Source: Brevundimonas sp.
Lineage (GTDB): Bacteria; Pseudomonadota; Alphaproteobacteria; Caulobacterales; Caulobacteraceae
Direction: 5' to 3'
Assembly (NCBI GenBank): GCA_004296955.1
Contig: SCVB01000027.1
Coordinates: 1 to 32,390 of the forward strand
Length of the DNA stretch: 32,390 nucleotides
Part shown: positions 8,672 to 16,506 of the stretch, one piece after another
How positions within the stretch are numbered: position 1 is the stretch's first letter
Layout of the letters: every line of letters begins with the position of its first letter
The notes under the pieces: model-generated
What the model was told of the DNA's origin: nothing
Database searches by the model: none
What the model saw: only the letters and a program-made list of their open reading frames with translations
Made by a program: the position numbers and the translations under genes

Positions 8672-10036
8672 ATGTGGGGCGGGCGCTTCTCGGCGCGGCC
8701 GGCCGACATCATGCAGGCCATCAACGTCTCCATTGGCGTCGACCGCCGGCTGTGGGCCCAGGATCTGGCGGGATCGCGCGCCCATTGCCGCATGCTGGCG
8801 GCGCAGAAGATCATCACCGCAGCCGACGCCGGGGCCATCCTGGGCGGGCTGGATGCGATCGAGGCCGAGATCCGCGACGGGACCTTCCCGTTCCGCGACC
8901 AGTTCGAAGACATCCACATGAATGTGGAGGCGCGGCTGGCGGAGCTGGTCGGCGAACCCTCGGGCCGGCTGCATACGGCGCGCAGCCGCAACGACCAGGT
9001 GGCGACCGATTTCCGCCTCTGGGTCCGCGCCGCCTGCGACGCCGCCGTCGATCAGCTGAAGGGGCTGCAGTCCGCCCTGCTGGTCCGGGCCGAGCAGCAC
9101 GCCGGCGACCTGATGCCCGGCTTCACCCATCTGCAGCCGGCCCAGCCGGTGACCTTCGGCCACCATCTGATGGCCTATGTCGAGATGTTCGGCCGCGACG
9201 CCGCGCGCTTCGCCGACGCCCGCGCCCGGATGAACGAGAATCCGCTGGGCGCCGCAGCCCTGGCCGGATCGCCCTTCCCCATCGACCGCCATATGACCGC
9301 GGCCGAACTGGGCTTCGACCGGCCGATGGGCAATTCGCTGGACGCGGTGTCGGACCGCGATTTCGCCCTCGAAAGCCTCGCCGCCGCCTCGATCTGCGCC
9401 GGCCACCTGTCGCGGCTGGCCGAGGAGATCGTCATCTGGATGACGCCGCAGTTCGGCTTCGTGACCCTGCCCGACGACCTGACCACCGGCAGTTCGATCA
9501 TGCCGCAGAAGCGCAATCCCGACGCCGCCGAACTGGTCCGGGCCAAGACGGGCCGGATCATGGGCTCGCTGGTCGCCCTCTCGACGGTGATGAAGGGCCT
9601 GCCGCTGGCCTATTCCAAGGACATGCAGGAGGACAAGCTGCCGGTATTCGAGGCCTTCGACGGCCTGACGCTGGCGCTGGGGGCCATGACGGCCATGGTT
9701 TCGGCCCTTCGGCCCAACACCGAGCGGATGCGCGAAGCCGCCGGTTCGGGCTTCTCGACCGCCACGGACCTGGCCGACTGGCTGGTGCGCGAGCTGAACC
9801 TGCCGTTCCGCAAGGCCCACCATGTGACCGGCGCGGCGGTGAAACGGGCCGAAGCCCTGGGCGTGGATTTGTCGCAACTGCCCCTGACCGAACTGCAATC
9901 GCTTGAGGCGGGGGTCACGGAAGCGGTTTACAAGGTGCTCACCCCTGAGGCTTCCTGCGCCAGCCGCCAGAGCTTCGGGGGCACGGCGCCGGAACAGGTC
10001 CGCGCGCGCATCGCCGAGTGGAAGACGCGTCTGTGA
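8672..10036 (+). CDS. argH: Argininosuccinate lyase
   Basis: Last step of arginine synthesis: splits argininosuccinate to arginine and fumarate. The protein from 8672 is 454 residues and begins MWGGRFS, the conserved ArgH N-terminus, preceded by GGAAGGTC. An in-frame ATG at 8609 would add 21 residues of Pro/Ser-rich sequence and overlap the divergent tlpA start, so it is held as an alternative. Conserved blocks are [33 protein letters not shown] and the lyase signature [16 protein letters not shown] (about 271-286, with the flexible catalytic Ser loop). The stop overlaps the next ATG (TGATG at 10034-10038), coupling argH to the small lipoprotein and lysA. Confidence 0.96.
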   Translation: MWGGRFSARPADIMQAINVSIGVDRRLWAQDLAGSRAHCRMLAAQKIITAADAGAILGGLDAIEAEIRDGTFPFRDQFEDIHMNVEARLAELVGEPSGRLHTARSRNDQVATDFRLWVRAACDAAVDQLKGLQSALLVRAEQHAGDLMPGFTHLQPAQPVTFGHHLMAYVEMFGRDAARFADARARMNENPLGAAALAGSPFPIDRHMTAAELGFDRPMGNSLDAVSDRDFALESLAAASICAGHLSRLAEEIVIWMTPQFGFVTLPDDLTTGSSIMPQKRNPDAAELVRAKTGRIMGSLVALSTVMKGLPLAYSKDMQEDKLPVFEAFDGLTLALGAMTAMVSALRPNTERMREAAGSGFSTATDLADWLVRELNLPFRKAHHVTGAAVKRAEALGVDLSQLPLTELQSLEAGVTEAVYKVLTPEASCASRQSFGGTAPEQVRARIAEWKTRL

Positions 10037-10272
10037 TGAAAAAGCTGGTTCTCGCGGGCGTCGCCGCCCTGATCGCCGTCTCCGCCAGCGGTTGCGGCCG
10101 CATGGCCGACCTCGACGCCCCGCCGGCCAAGCGCACCGAGCGCGGCATGCGCGACGAGCGGGCGCCCAGCCTGCCGGAACCCGCCACCGTCTATCGTCCG
10201 CCCAGCCAGGCGCCGATCGACGGCGGCCCCAGCTCGAGCCCCTACGGCGGTTCGGGCGCCAACCCCGGCTAA
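10036..10272 (+). CDS. lptM: LptM-like small lipoprotein upstream of lysA
   Basis: A 78-residue lipoprotein. The signal peptide [19 protein letters not shown] is followed by a lipidated Cys and CGRMADLDAPP. That segment matches the short conserved start of mature LptM/YifL/LppL proteins (CGxKGxLxxP). The rest is Pro/Ser/Gly-rich and probably disordered. In many proteobacteria this gene sits directly before lysA, as it does here. Known role in E. coli: LptM helps LptD fold and form correct disulfides in the outer-membrane LPS translocon. The TGATG overlap with argH sets the start; lysA follows after 8 bases. The family call rests on the short motif plus context, so it is probable rather than certain. 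Confidence 0.68.
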   Translation: MKKLVLAGVAALIAVSASGCGRMADLDAPPAKRTERGMRDERAPSLPEPATVYRPPSQAPIDGGPSSSPYGGSGANPG

Positions 10273-10280
10273 GGCCTCCC

Positions 10281-11555
10281 TTGCACCATTTCGACCGGAT
10301 CGACGGCGCGCTTCAGGCCGAGGGCGTGCCGCTGGAGGCGCTCGCCGGAGAGGTGGGCACGCCGGCCTATGTCTATTCGACCGCCACACTGACGCGGCAC
10401 TACGGCCTGCTGGCCGACGCCGTCGCGTCCCATCCGGCGGCCCTGGGCGAGGCGCTGATCGCCTTTGCGGTGAAGGCCAATTCCAATCTGTCGGTGCTGG
10501 CCACCCTGGCCCGGCTGGGCTGCGGGGCCGATACGGTGTCCGAGGGCGAAATCCGGCGGGCGCTGAAGGCCGGCGTGTCCGCGAACCGGATCGTCTTCTC
10601 CGGCGTGGGCAAGACCGACGCCGAACTGGCCTTCGCCATCGATGTCGGCGTCCGTCAGATCAATGTCGAGAGCGCGGTGGAGCTGGACCGGCTGATCGCG
10701 GTGGCCGCGTCGAAGGGCGCGACCCCCGACATAGCCATTCGGGTAAATCCAAAGATCGGCGCGGGCGGCCATGCGCGGATCACCACTGGCGGGGCGACCG
10801 ACAAGTTCGGCGTGCCCGCGGACGAGGCCCACGCCCTCTACGCCCGCGCCAGCCTGTCGCCGCATGCAACGCCGGTCGGGCTGGCCTGTCACATCGGCAG
10901 CCAGATCACCTCGCTGGAACCGCTGGAGGCGGCGTTCCGCGCCTTGCGGGCCATGACCCTGGAGCTGCGGGCGGCCGGCCTGTCGGTTACGCGGCTGGAC
11001 CTCGGCGGCGGGCTGGGCGTGCCCTATCACGGCCAGTCGGACCTGCCCTCGATCGAGGCCTATGCGGCCATGGCGGCGCGCGTGCTCGACGGGCTGGAGG
11101 TCGAGGCGGCGTTCGAGCCCGGCCGGCTGTTGGCCGCCAACGCCGGGGTGCTGCTGAGCCGGGTCATCCAGGTCAACGAACGCGGCGACGGCCGCCGCTT
11201 CCTGGTGCTGGACGCCGGCATGAACGACCTGATGCGCCCGGCGCTCTACGACGCCTTCCACGATCTGGTCCCGGTGCGGCCGCGCGAGGGCGAGCCGCGC
11301 CTCTACGACCTCGTCGGCCCGATCTGCGAATCCACCGATATCTTCGCCCGCGACCGGATGCTGCCGCCGATGCAGGCCGGCGATCTGGTCGCCTTCATGG
11401 GGGCGGGCGCCTACGGGGCGGTGCTGGCCAGCGAGTACAACTCGCGGCCGCTGGTCCCGGAGGTGCTGGTCGACGGCGACCGCTGGGCGGTCGTGCGCCG
11501 GCGGCCGACGTATGAGGAGATGCTCGAGCGGGAGCCGCGGGCCGACTGGCTCTAG
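10281..11555 (+). CDS. lysA: Diaminopimelate decarboxylase
   Basis: Final step of lysine synthesis: PLP-dependent decarboxylation of meso-DAP. I choose the TTG at 10281 (reads M-HHFDRIDGALQAE). Homologues start with a similar HHF motif, AAGG lies 6 bases upstream, and no ATG fits. This gives 424 residues, the normal length. The alanine-racemase-type barrel carries the PLP lysine in FAVKANSN (K65). Later blocks are CHIGSQI, LDLGGGLGVPY, FEPGRLLAANAG, GPICESTDIFARD and GAGAYGAVLASEYN. It is third in the argH / lptM-like / lysA unit. Its TAG is shared, as CTAG (11552-11555), with the stop of the convergent phosphoribosyltransferase gene. Confidence 0.95.
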   Translation: MHHFDRIDGALQAEGVPLEALAGEVGTPAYVYSTATLTRHYGLLADAVASHPAALGEALIAFAVKANSNLSVLATLARLGCGADTVSEGEIRRALKAGVSANRIVFSGVGKTDAELAFAIDVGVRQINVESAVELDRLIAVAASKGATPDIAIRVNPKIGAGGHARITTGGATDKFGVPADEAHALYARASLSPHATPVGLACHIGSQITSLEPLEAAFRALRAMTLELRAAGLSVTRLDLGGGLGVPYHGQSDLPSIEAYAAMAARVLDGLEVEAAFEPGRLLAANAGVLLSRVIQVNERGDGRRFLVLDAGMNDLMRPALYDAFHDLVPVRPREGEPRLYDLVGPICESTDIFARDRMLPPMQAGDLVAFMGAGAYGAVLASEYNSRPLVPEVLVDGDRWAVVRRRPTYEEMLEREPRADWL

Positions 11556-12097
11556 TCCAGCGCGCACACGTCCGGCAGGCCGCGCAGGGCGCCCGCGTGA
11601 TCCAGCCCGTAGCCGACGAGGAAGCGATTGGGCGCTTCCCAGCCGACGAAGTCCGGCTCTGGCGCACGGGGCAGCGGCCAGGGCTTCTTGGCGAAGACGA
11701 CCGTCAACACCTCCGACGCCCCCTTCGCCTTCGCGATCCGCACCGCCTCGGCCAGCGACAGGCCGGTGTCGAAGACGTCGTCGACGATGAGGACGCGGCG
11801 GCCCTCGATCGAGCGCTGGAAGTCGGCATAGACGTCGATGCGGCCGCGGCTTTGCTTTTCATCGCCGTAGGAGGCCAGCCACAGGGCGTCGAAGCGGACG
11901 TTGCGGCCGATGCGCGACAGGGCGCGGGTCAGGTCGGCGGCGAACCACAGGCCGCCGGTCAGCAGGACGGCCGCCACCGTCTCGTCGTCGATCACCGGGG
12001 CGATCTGCGCGGCCAGGTCGGCGACGATGCGCTGGACCTCCGCTTCGGGGAGCAGGACGGTGGGCTTGGCGGCGTCTTGGGGGGAGGTGTCAGCCAT
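11552..12097 (-). CDS. hpt: Hypoxanthine-type purine phosphoribosyltransferase
   Basis: A 181-residue PRTase starting at the ATG at 12097 (MADTSPQDAA). The PRPP-binding signature is VLIVDDVFDTGLSLAEA, preceded by a flexible loop region SYGDEKQSRG. A hood segment VLLTGGLWFAADL matches Hpt-family proteins. The C-terminal FVGWEAPNRFLVGYGLDHAG is the family's purine-contacting and Mg region. Expected activity: purine salvage of hypoxanthine or guanine to IMP or GMP. Its start overlaps the end of the upstream zinc-ribbon gene (ATGGCTGA), so the two are co-transcribed. Its stop is embedded in the same CTAG as the stop of lysA. Confidence 0.9.
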   Translation of the reverse strand: MADTSPQDAAKPTVLLPEAEVQRIVADLAAQIAPVIDDETVAAVLLTGGLWFAADLTRALSRIGRNVRFDALWLASYGDEKQSRGRIDVYADFQRSIEGRRVLIVDDVFDTGLSLAEAVRIAKAKGASEVLTVVFAKKPWPLPRAPEPDFVGWEAPNRFLVGYGLDHAGALRGLPDVCALD

Positions 12098-13031
12098 GCG
12101 AGGCGGATACCGCCTCTTCCCCATGGGTGTCCACCACCGGCACGGCGTCGATCGGCTGCATGTCCAGCGGAGCCGTGGCGCCGGGCGACAGGGCCGGGCG
12201 CAGGCCGCTGTCGACATGGGCTTCCATCACGGCCGCGGGAGCCGCATCCGCATGGGCCGGAGCGGCCGCCGGCGGCCGGCGCGTGTCGGCGTGGGCGGCG
12301 ACGGGACGCGGGGCGGCCACGCCGGCGTCTTCATCCAGCACGAAGGCGACGCCGACGCCCTGGCCGCGCGCGCCCGGGTCGGGGATGACGGCGGCGAATC
12401 CCTGGACCTTGCCCGGCAACACCGGGGCCGCGTCGATGCGGATGACGGCGTGGCCGATCTCGGCCCCGTGGGCATCCAGCAGGGCCACGCGCACCGGCGG
12501 GGCGATCCGCTCATTGTCGCGCACGTTCCGCAGCGCGCCGGAGACCAGCACCTTGCCCGGATCATTGGGCAGGGGCCGGGCGCTGACCGCCTCGAAATCC
12601 AGGCCGGTCGGGTTCACGGTCAGGCCGACGGCGGCATAGGCGGCGGCGGCGCGGGGGGCCATCTCGACCACCTCGACCCGGAACAGCCACGCGCTGGCCA
12701 GCAGGGCGGCGAAGCCGGAGGCGATGCCGGCCCAGACCACGCCATGAGTCGCGGCGCGGCGCAGGCGGCGCTGCTGCTCGGCGCGGGCGCGGAAGGCCTT
12801 GGGCAGTTCAGGTGCCGGCGTCTCGGCCAGCGATTCGGGCTCGGGCTCCTCGCGATGGCCGAAACTGACCGGTTCGCCGGGCGTCGAGGACTGCGACAGC
12901 TCCAGCGGCTCATCCAGGGTCGCGCGCCAGGTGTGGCGGCACGACTTGCAGCGCACGGTCCGGCCGCCCGGTCCGATCGCTTCATCGGGGGTGAAATAGC
13001 TGGTGGCGCAGGACGGGCAGGTCAGTATCAT
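12090..13031 (-). CDS. ZitP-like protein: N-terminal MJ0042 zinc ribbon, one membrane span, C-terminal DUF3426-type domain
   Basis: A 313-residue protein starting at 13031. Residues 1-40 form a zinc ribbon: CPSC (C5, C8) and CKSC (C28, C31), with SYFTPDEAIGPGGRTVRC between. A charged, Pro/Glu-rich linker follows. One membrane span lies at about 97-117, then a domain resembling DUF3426 (VSGALRNVRDNERIAPPVRV, VLPGKVQGF). The tail is disordered and Ala/Pro/His-rich. This architecture and the ribbon sequence resemble Caulobacter ZitP, a bipolar zinc-finger protein that acts with the PopZ polar matrix. Divergence from ftsEX and the presence of podJ in the window fit an envelope or pole role. The exact name is inference; other MJ0042 proteins exist. 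Confidence 0.72.
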   Translation of the reverse strand: MILTCPSCATSYFTPDEAIGPGGRTVRCKSCRHTWRATLDEPLELSQSSTPGEPVSFGHREEPEPESLAETPAPELPKAFRARAEQQRRLRRAATHGVVWAGIASGFAALLASAWLFRVEVVEMAPRAAAAYAAVGLTVNPTGLDFEAVSARPLPNDPGKVLVSGALRNVRDNERIAPPVRVALLDAHGAEIGHAVIRIDAAPVLPGKVQGFAAVIPDPGARGQGVGVAFVLDEDAGVAAPRPVAAHADTRRPPAAAPAHADAAPAAVMEAHVDSGLRPALSPGATAPLDMQPIDAVPVVDTHGEEAVSASHG

Positions 13032-13097
13032 GTGCGCTGACTGCGAGGCTCTTCGCCCCCTCCCGTCGCGGCCTGGCCGCGTCCTGACCCGAAATTC

Positions 13098-13808
13098 ATG
13101 TCCGTCCAGCCCCGCCGCGCTTACGAATCCGACGCCGCGACCGAGACCGTCCGCCTGACAGGCGTGGGCTTCGGCTATGCGGCGACGCACCGCGCGCTGC
13201 GGGACGTTAACCTCACCTTGCCAGCCGGCTCTTTCCACTTCCTTACCGGGGCGTCCGGGGCGGGCAAATCGACCCTGCTGAAACTGCTGACCCTGGCCGA
13301 GCGGCCGCTGACCGGGACGCTGCATCTGTTCGGCGAGGATGCGACCGCCGCGCCGCGCCGCGACCTGCCCGCCTTCCGCCGCCGCATGGGGGTGGTGTTC
13401 CAGGACTTCCGCCTGCTGGACCACCTGTCGGCCTTCGACAATGTCGCCCTGCCCCTGCGGCTGACAGGTCGGAAACAGGCCGACTATGCGGCGGACGTCG
13501 GGGAGATGCTGCACTGGGTCGGACTGGGCGACCGGATGGACGACCGGCCGCCGGCGCTGTCGGGCGGCGAGAAGCAGCGACTGGCCATCGCCCGCGCCGT
13601 GGTGACGAAGCCGGAGCTGATCCTGGCCGACGAGCCGACCGGCAGCGTCGATGCGGTCATGGGCGAGCGCCTGCTGAAACTGTTCCAGTCGTTGAACCGG
13701 CTGGGGACCACCGTGCTGATCGCCAGCCATGACGAGGCCCTGGCCGAGCGGTCGGGCGCGACCGTGCTGAGGCTCGAAGGCGGACGGCTGAGCGGAGGCG
13801 CGACGTGA
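13098..13808 (+). CDS. ftsE: Cell division ATP-binding protein FtsE
   Basis: A 236-residue ABC ATPase. Walker A is GASGAGKS (51-58), Q-loop FQDFRLLDH (101-109), signature LSGGEKQR (154-161), Walker B LILADEP (174-180) and H-loop SHDE (H211). The sequence RMGVVFQDFRLLDHLS is characteristic of FtsE. With FtsX it forms the type VII ABC complex at the division site that controls peptidoglycan hydrolases through periplasmic partners. The N-terminal 16 residues are a variable extension and no strong Shine-Dalgarno sequence precedes the ATG. Its end overlaps ftsX (GTGA). The start codon lies 66 bases from the divergent zinc-ribbon gene. Confidence 0.94.
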   Translation: MSVQPRRAYESDAATETVRLTGVGFGYAATHRALRDVNLTLPAGSFHFLTGASGAGKSTLLKLLTLAERPLTGTLHLFGEDATAAPRRDLPAFRRRMGVVFQDFRLLDHLSAFDNVALPLRLTGRKQADYAADVGEMLHWVGLGDRMDDRPPALSGGEKQRLAIARAVVTKPELILADEPTGSVDAVMGERLLKLFQSLNRLGTTVLIASHDEALAERSGATVLRLEGGRLSGGAT

Positions 13809-14686
13809 TCGGACGCCTGTTCCGGACCCGCCCGTCCCTGCTGCCGCGCGACGCGGGCGGCGAGGCCTGGCTGGCGAGCCTGATCGCGGTGCTGTGTTTT
13901 CTCGCCTGTCTGTCGGCGGTCGGCGCGGTCGCGGCGGACCGCGCCGCCCACGGCTGGGCCCGCCAGCTGCGGGCCGAGGCGACGGTGCAGGTGCGCCCGC
14001 GTGTCGGCGAGACCGGCGCCGAGGCCGCCGCCCGCGCCGCCCAGACCCTGGCCGGGGTCGAGGGCGTCGACGAGGCCGAGGCCATGGACCGTGAGACGGC
14101 TGAGGCCCTGCTGCGGCCGTGGGTCGGCGACGCCGTCCTGCCGGATCTGCCCATTCCCCATCTGGTCACCGTGCGGCTGGATCCGGCCGCCCCGGCCAGC
14201 GCCGTGACCCTCGGCCGCGCCCTCGCCGAGGCCGGACTGGACGCCACCGTCGACGACCACAGCCTTTGGCGCGGCGAGGTCGAGCGGTCGGCGGGCCTGA
14301 TCACCCTTCTGGCCGCCGCGGCCTTCCTGCTGACCGCCGGCGCGGCCGGGGCCGCCGTCGCCTACGCCACCCGGGCGGGCATGGCGGCGCAGTCCGGGGT
14401 GATCAATACGCTGAGCCTCAACGGCGCCTCGGACGGCGCCATCGCCGGCCTTTTCCAGGCGCGTTACGGCCTGCTGGCGGCCGGGGCCGGGGCCATCGGC
14501 GCCCTGGTCGCCATGGTCCTCGTCGGGGCCCTGCGCCTCCTCGGCGGCGCCGAAGGGGTGACCCCCGCCCTGCCGCTGGCCTGGAGCGATCTGCTGATTC
14601 TCTCGCCATGTCCGCTGCTGGCGGCTACGGTGGCGCTTGCAGCCGCGCGATTCACCGCGCTGGCGCGGCTGAAGCAGGGTCACTAG
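13805..14686 (+). CDS. ftsX: Cell division permease FtsX
   Basis: A 293-residue permease with a GTG start overlapping the ftsE stop. Four membrane spans are visible at about 24-44, 163-187, 221-247 and 262-282. The large periplasmic loop between spans 1 and 2 is the part that normally contacts amidase or endopeptidase activators. The segment GVINTLSLNGASDGAIAGLF is the conserved FtsX cytoplasmic coupling region. It partners FtsE. Alphaproteobacterial FtsX is divergent in sequence, and the call rests on topology, motif and strict adjacency. YdcF follows after 9 bases. Confidence 0.92.
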   Translation: MIGRLFRTRPSLLPRDAGGEAWLASLIAVLCFLACLSAVGAVAADRAAHGWARQLRAEATVQVRPRVGETGAEAAARAAQTLAGVEGVDEAEAMDRETAEALLRPWVGDAVLPDLPIPHLVTVRLDPAAPASAVTLGRALAEAGLDATVDDHSLWRGEVERSAGLITLLAAAAFLLTAGAAGAAVAYATRAGMAAQSGVINTLSLNGASDGAIAGLFQARYGLLAAGAGAIGALVAMVLVGALRLLGGAEGVTPALPLAWSDLLILSPCPLLAATVALAAARFTALARLKQGH

Positions 14687-14695
14687 GTTCAGCGC

Positions 14696-15325
14696 ATGAA
14701 GTTTCTGACCTTCATCGCCATTCTGGTGCTGATCTGGACGATCGGCCTGTTCGCCTTCGCCGATCGCGTGCGCGGCTTTACGCCCGCGCCGGAGCCGGCG
14801 CGCGCCGACGCCATCGTGGCCCTGACCGGCCCCTCGGCCGAACGGGTCAACGCCGCCATCCGCCTGCTGGAGCAGGACAAGGGCCGGCGGGTGCTGATCT
14901 CCGGCGTCAACCGCGAGGTCCGCCGTCAGGAGCTGCGCGCCCTCACCCCCGGCTCCAACCGCCTGTTCAACTGCTGCGTCGACCTCGGCTTCGAGGCCGA
15001 GGACACCGTCGGCAACGCCCAGGAGATCGCCGCATGGGCCGACGCCAAGGGCTATGACAGCCTGATCGTGGTCACCTCGGACTATCACATGCCGCGCGCC
15101 CTGACCGAGATCCGCGCCGCCGCCCCGGGCGTCGAGCTGACGCCCTATGCCGTCGAGACGCCGTCGCTGGACAATTCGCGCTGGTGGAAGGCCGCCGTCA
15201 CGGCGCGGCGGATGACGCTGGAATATATGAAATATCTCGCCGCCCTGGCCCGGGCCACGGTCGGCGCCGGCCGCCCCGACACGGCCGAGGCGCCCGCGAA
15301 CGCCCCGGCTGAAGAGGCCGCCTGA
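14696..15325 (+). CDS. YdcF/DUF218-family membrane-anchored protein
   Basis: A 209-residue protein with an N-terminal membrane anchor (about 2-22). The DUF218 fold motifs are ADAIVALTGPSAERVNAAI, VLISGVNRE, NAQEIAAWA and LIVVTSDYHMPRA. E. coli relatives include SanA, ElyC and YdcF, linked to envelope integrity and peptidoglycan or lipid-carrier metabolism; no defined reaction is established for this branch. Two adjacent Cys (NCCVD) are present. The Ala/Glu/Pro-rich C-terminus is likely disordered. It is in the ftsE-ftsX-ydcF-plsC unit; the plsC start follows its stop directly. Confidence 0.85.
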   Translation: MKFLTFIAILVLIWTIGLFAFADRVRGFTPAPEPARADAIVALTGPSAERVNAAIRLLEQDKGRRVLISGVNREVRRQELRALTPGSNRLFNCCVDLGFEAEDTVGNAQEIAAWADAKGYDSLIVVTSDYHMPRALTEIRAAAPGVELTPYAVETPSLDNSRWWKAAVTARRMTLEYMKYLAALARATVGAGRPDTAEAPANAPAEEAA

Positions 15326-16039
15326 GTGGTCACCATCCGGTCGCTGCTGTTCGTCGCCTGGCTCTATCTGTCGATGGCCCTGTTCGCCGTCGGCCTGTCG
15401 CCGGCCCTGCTGATGCCCTACCGCCAGTCGATGTGGGTGATCCGCAGCTGGTCGAAATTCTGCCTGTTCGGCCTGCGCTGGATCGCGGGGGTCAGGGTCG
15501 AGTTCCGGGGCGTGGAGCATATGCCGGTCGGCGCCTGCCTGATCGCCGGCAAGCACCAGTCGATGCTGGACGTCATCGCGCCCTTCGCGGTCCTGCCGGA
15601 CAACTGCTTCATCATGAAGAAGGAGCTGGCGCCCCTGCCCTTCTTCGGCTGGTTTGCGGTCAAGACGAAGATGATCGCCGTCGACCGTTCGGCCCATTCG
15701 AAGGCGCTGAAGGACATGGTCCGCCAGGCCCGCCTGCGGTTCGCCGAGGGCCGTCAGATGCTGATCTTCCCCGAAGGCACCCGGGCCCCCGTCGGCGCCC
15801 CCGCTGACTACAAACCCGGCATCGCGGCGCTGTACCGTGACCTCGACTGCCCCTGCACGCCGATGGCGACCAATTCGGGGGTGCACTGGCCCGCGCACGG
15901 GTTCCGGCGGTATCCGGGGGTGGTGGTCTATGAGTTCCTGCCGGCCATCCCTGCGGGGCTGAAACGGGAGGCGTTCATGAGCCAGCTGGAAGAGCGGATC
16001 GAGGGGGCGTCGAACGCGCTGCTGGCGGACAGGCTCTAG
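15326..16039 (+). CDS. plsC: 1-acyl-sn-glycerol-3-phosphate acyltransferase
   Basis: A 237-residue acyltransferase with a GTG start immediately after the ydcF stop (TGAGTG). One or two N-terminal hydrophobic spans are followed by catalytic HQSMLD (77-82, the HX4D motif), KKELAPLPFFGW (substrate region) and LIFPEGTR (147-153). Expected reaction: acylation of lysophosphatidic acid to phosphatidic acid at the inner membrane, a core phospholipid step. It ends the ftsEX cluster, linking division and envelope lipid supply by position. Its TAG stop shares the CTAG at 16036-16039 with the convergent lipoprotein gene. Confidence 0.93.
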   Translation: MVTIRSLLFVAWLYLSMALFAVGLSPALLMPYRQSMWVIRSWSKFCLFGLRWIAGVRVEFRGVEHMPVGACLIAGKHQSMLDVIAPFAVLPDNCFIMKKELAPLPFFGWFAVKTKMIAVDRSAHSKALKDMVRQARLRFAEGRQMLIFPEGTRAPVGAPADYKPGIAALYRDLDCPCTPMATNSGVHWPAHGFRRYPGVVVYEFLPAIPAGLKREAFMSQLEERIEGASNALLADRL

Positions 16040-16494
16040 GGACCGTTGAAGGCCAGATGGCTGAAGCGGCCAGCCTTCAAATCGTACTCAACTCCAAAAT
16101 ACTCCGGGCCGCCGTCGCAGATGATCAAGGGCTCCGCGATGCGGTCTTCCCCAAGCCCGGAGCGGACCGGATAGAAATTTCCATAGAGGAAGCGTTCGCC
16201 GTTTCGAACGATGCCGACGTACTGGCGCTTCCAACCGATCGGGAGCTGACCGACGACAAGACCTCGACGTTCCGGGCTGGCTGCGACCGCGGCCGGCAAT
16301 TCAGCTTCCAGCTTCAGGACATCCTGCCATTCAGGCCGCCAGGTTGCATCGCCCGGAGCTGGACTGTCCCGCGAGCACTGGTCCAGGATTTCTGAGACAG
16401 CTGACCCCGGCAAGATCGCGGCGTCCCCGCGAACCTCCGCGGCGGAGCAGGAGGCGACCAACAGGCCGAGTATGGCCGTGAGCATTCGGATCAT
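16036..16494 (-). CDS. Small putative lipoprotein of unknown function
   Basis: A 152-residue protein starting at the ATG at 16494 (MIRMLTAILGLLVASC). A TTG two codons upstream is not needed. VASC is a standard lipobox, so the mature protein is probably lipid-anchored. Two further Cys (DQCSRD, IICDGG) could form a disulfide. The rest contains WKRQYVGIVRNGERFLYGNF and looks like a small beta-rich domain. Codon usage is less GC-biased than neighbours, suggesting a young or transferred gene. I do not recognise the family. It lies 12 bases downstream of pdeM on the same strand and could be read from that transcript. Confidence 0.7.
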   Translation of the reverse strand: MIRMLTAILGLLVASCSAAEVRGDAAILPGSAVSEILDQCSRDSPAPGDATWRPEWQDVLKLEAELPAAVAASPERRGLVVGQLPIGWKRQYVGIVRNGERFLYGNFYPVRSGLGEDRIAEPLIICDGGPEYFGVEYDLKAGRFSHLAFNGP

Positions 16495-16506
16495 CGCCAA
16501 GCGCTA

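Noticed and set aside
9903-10280. Upstream extension of the lysA frame
   Set aside because: It overlaps argH and the LptM-like gene and is Arg-rich; LysA homologues begin near the HHF motif at 10281.
13484-15898. 804-residue open frame on the minus strand
   Set aside because: Antisense to ftsE, ftsX, ydcF and part of plsC; low-complexity Gly/Gln/His/Asp-rich shadow.
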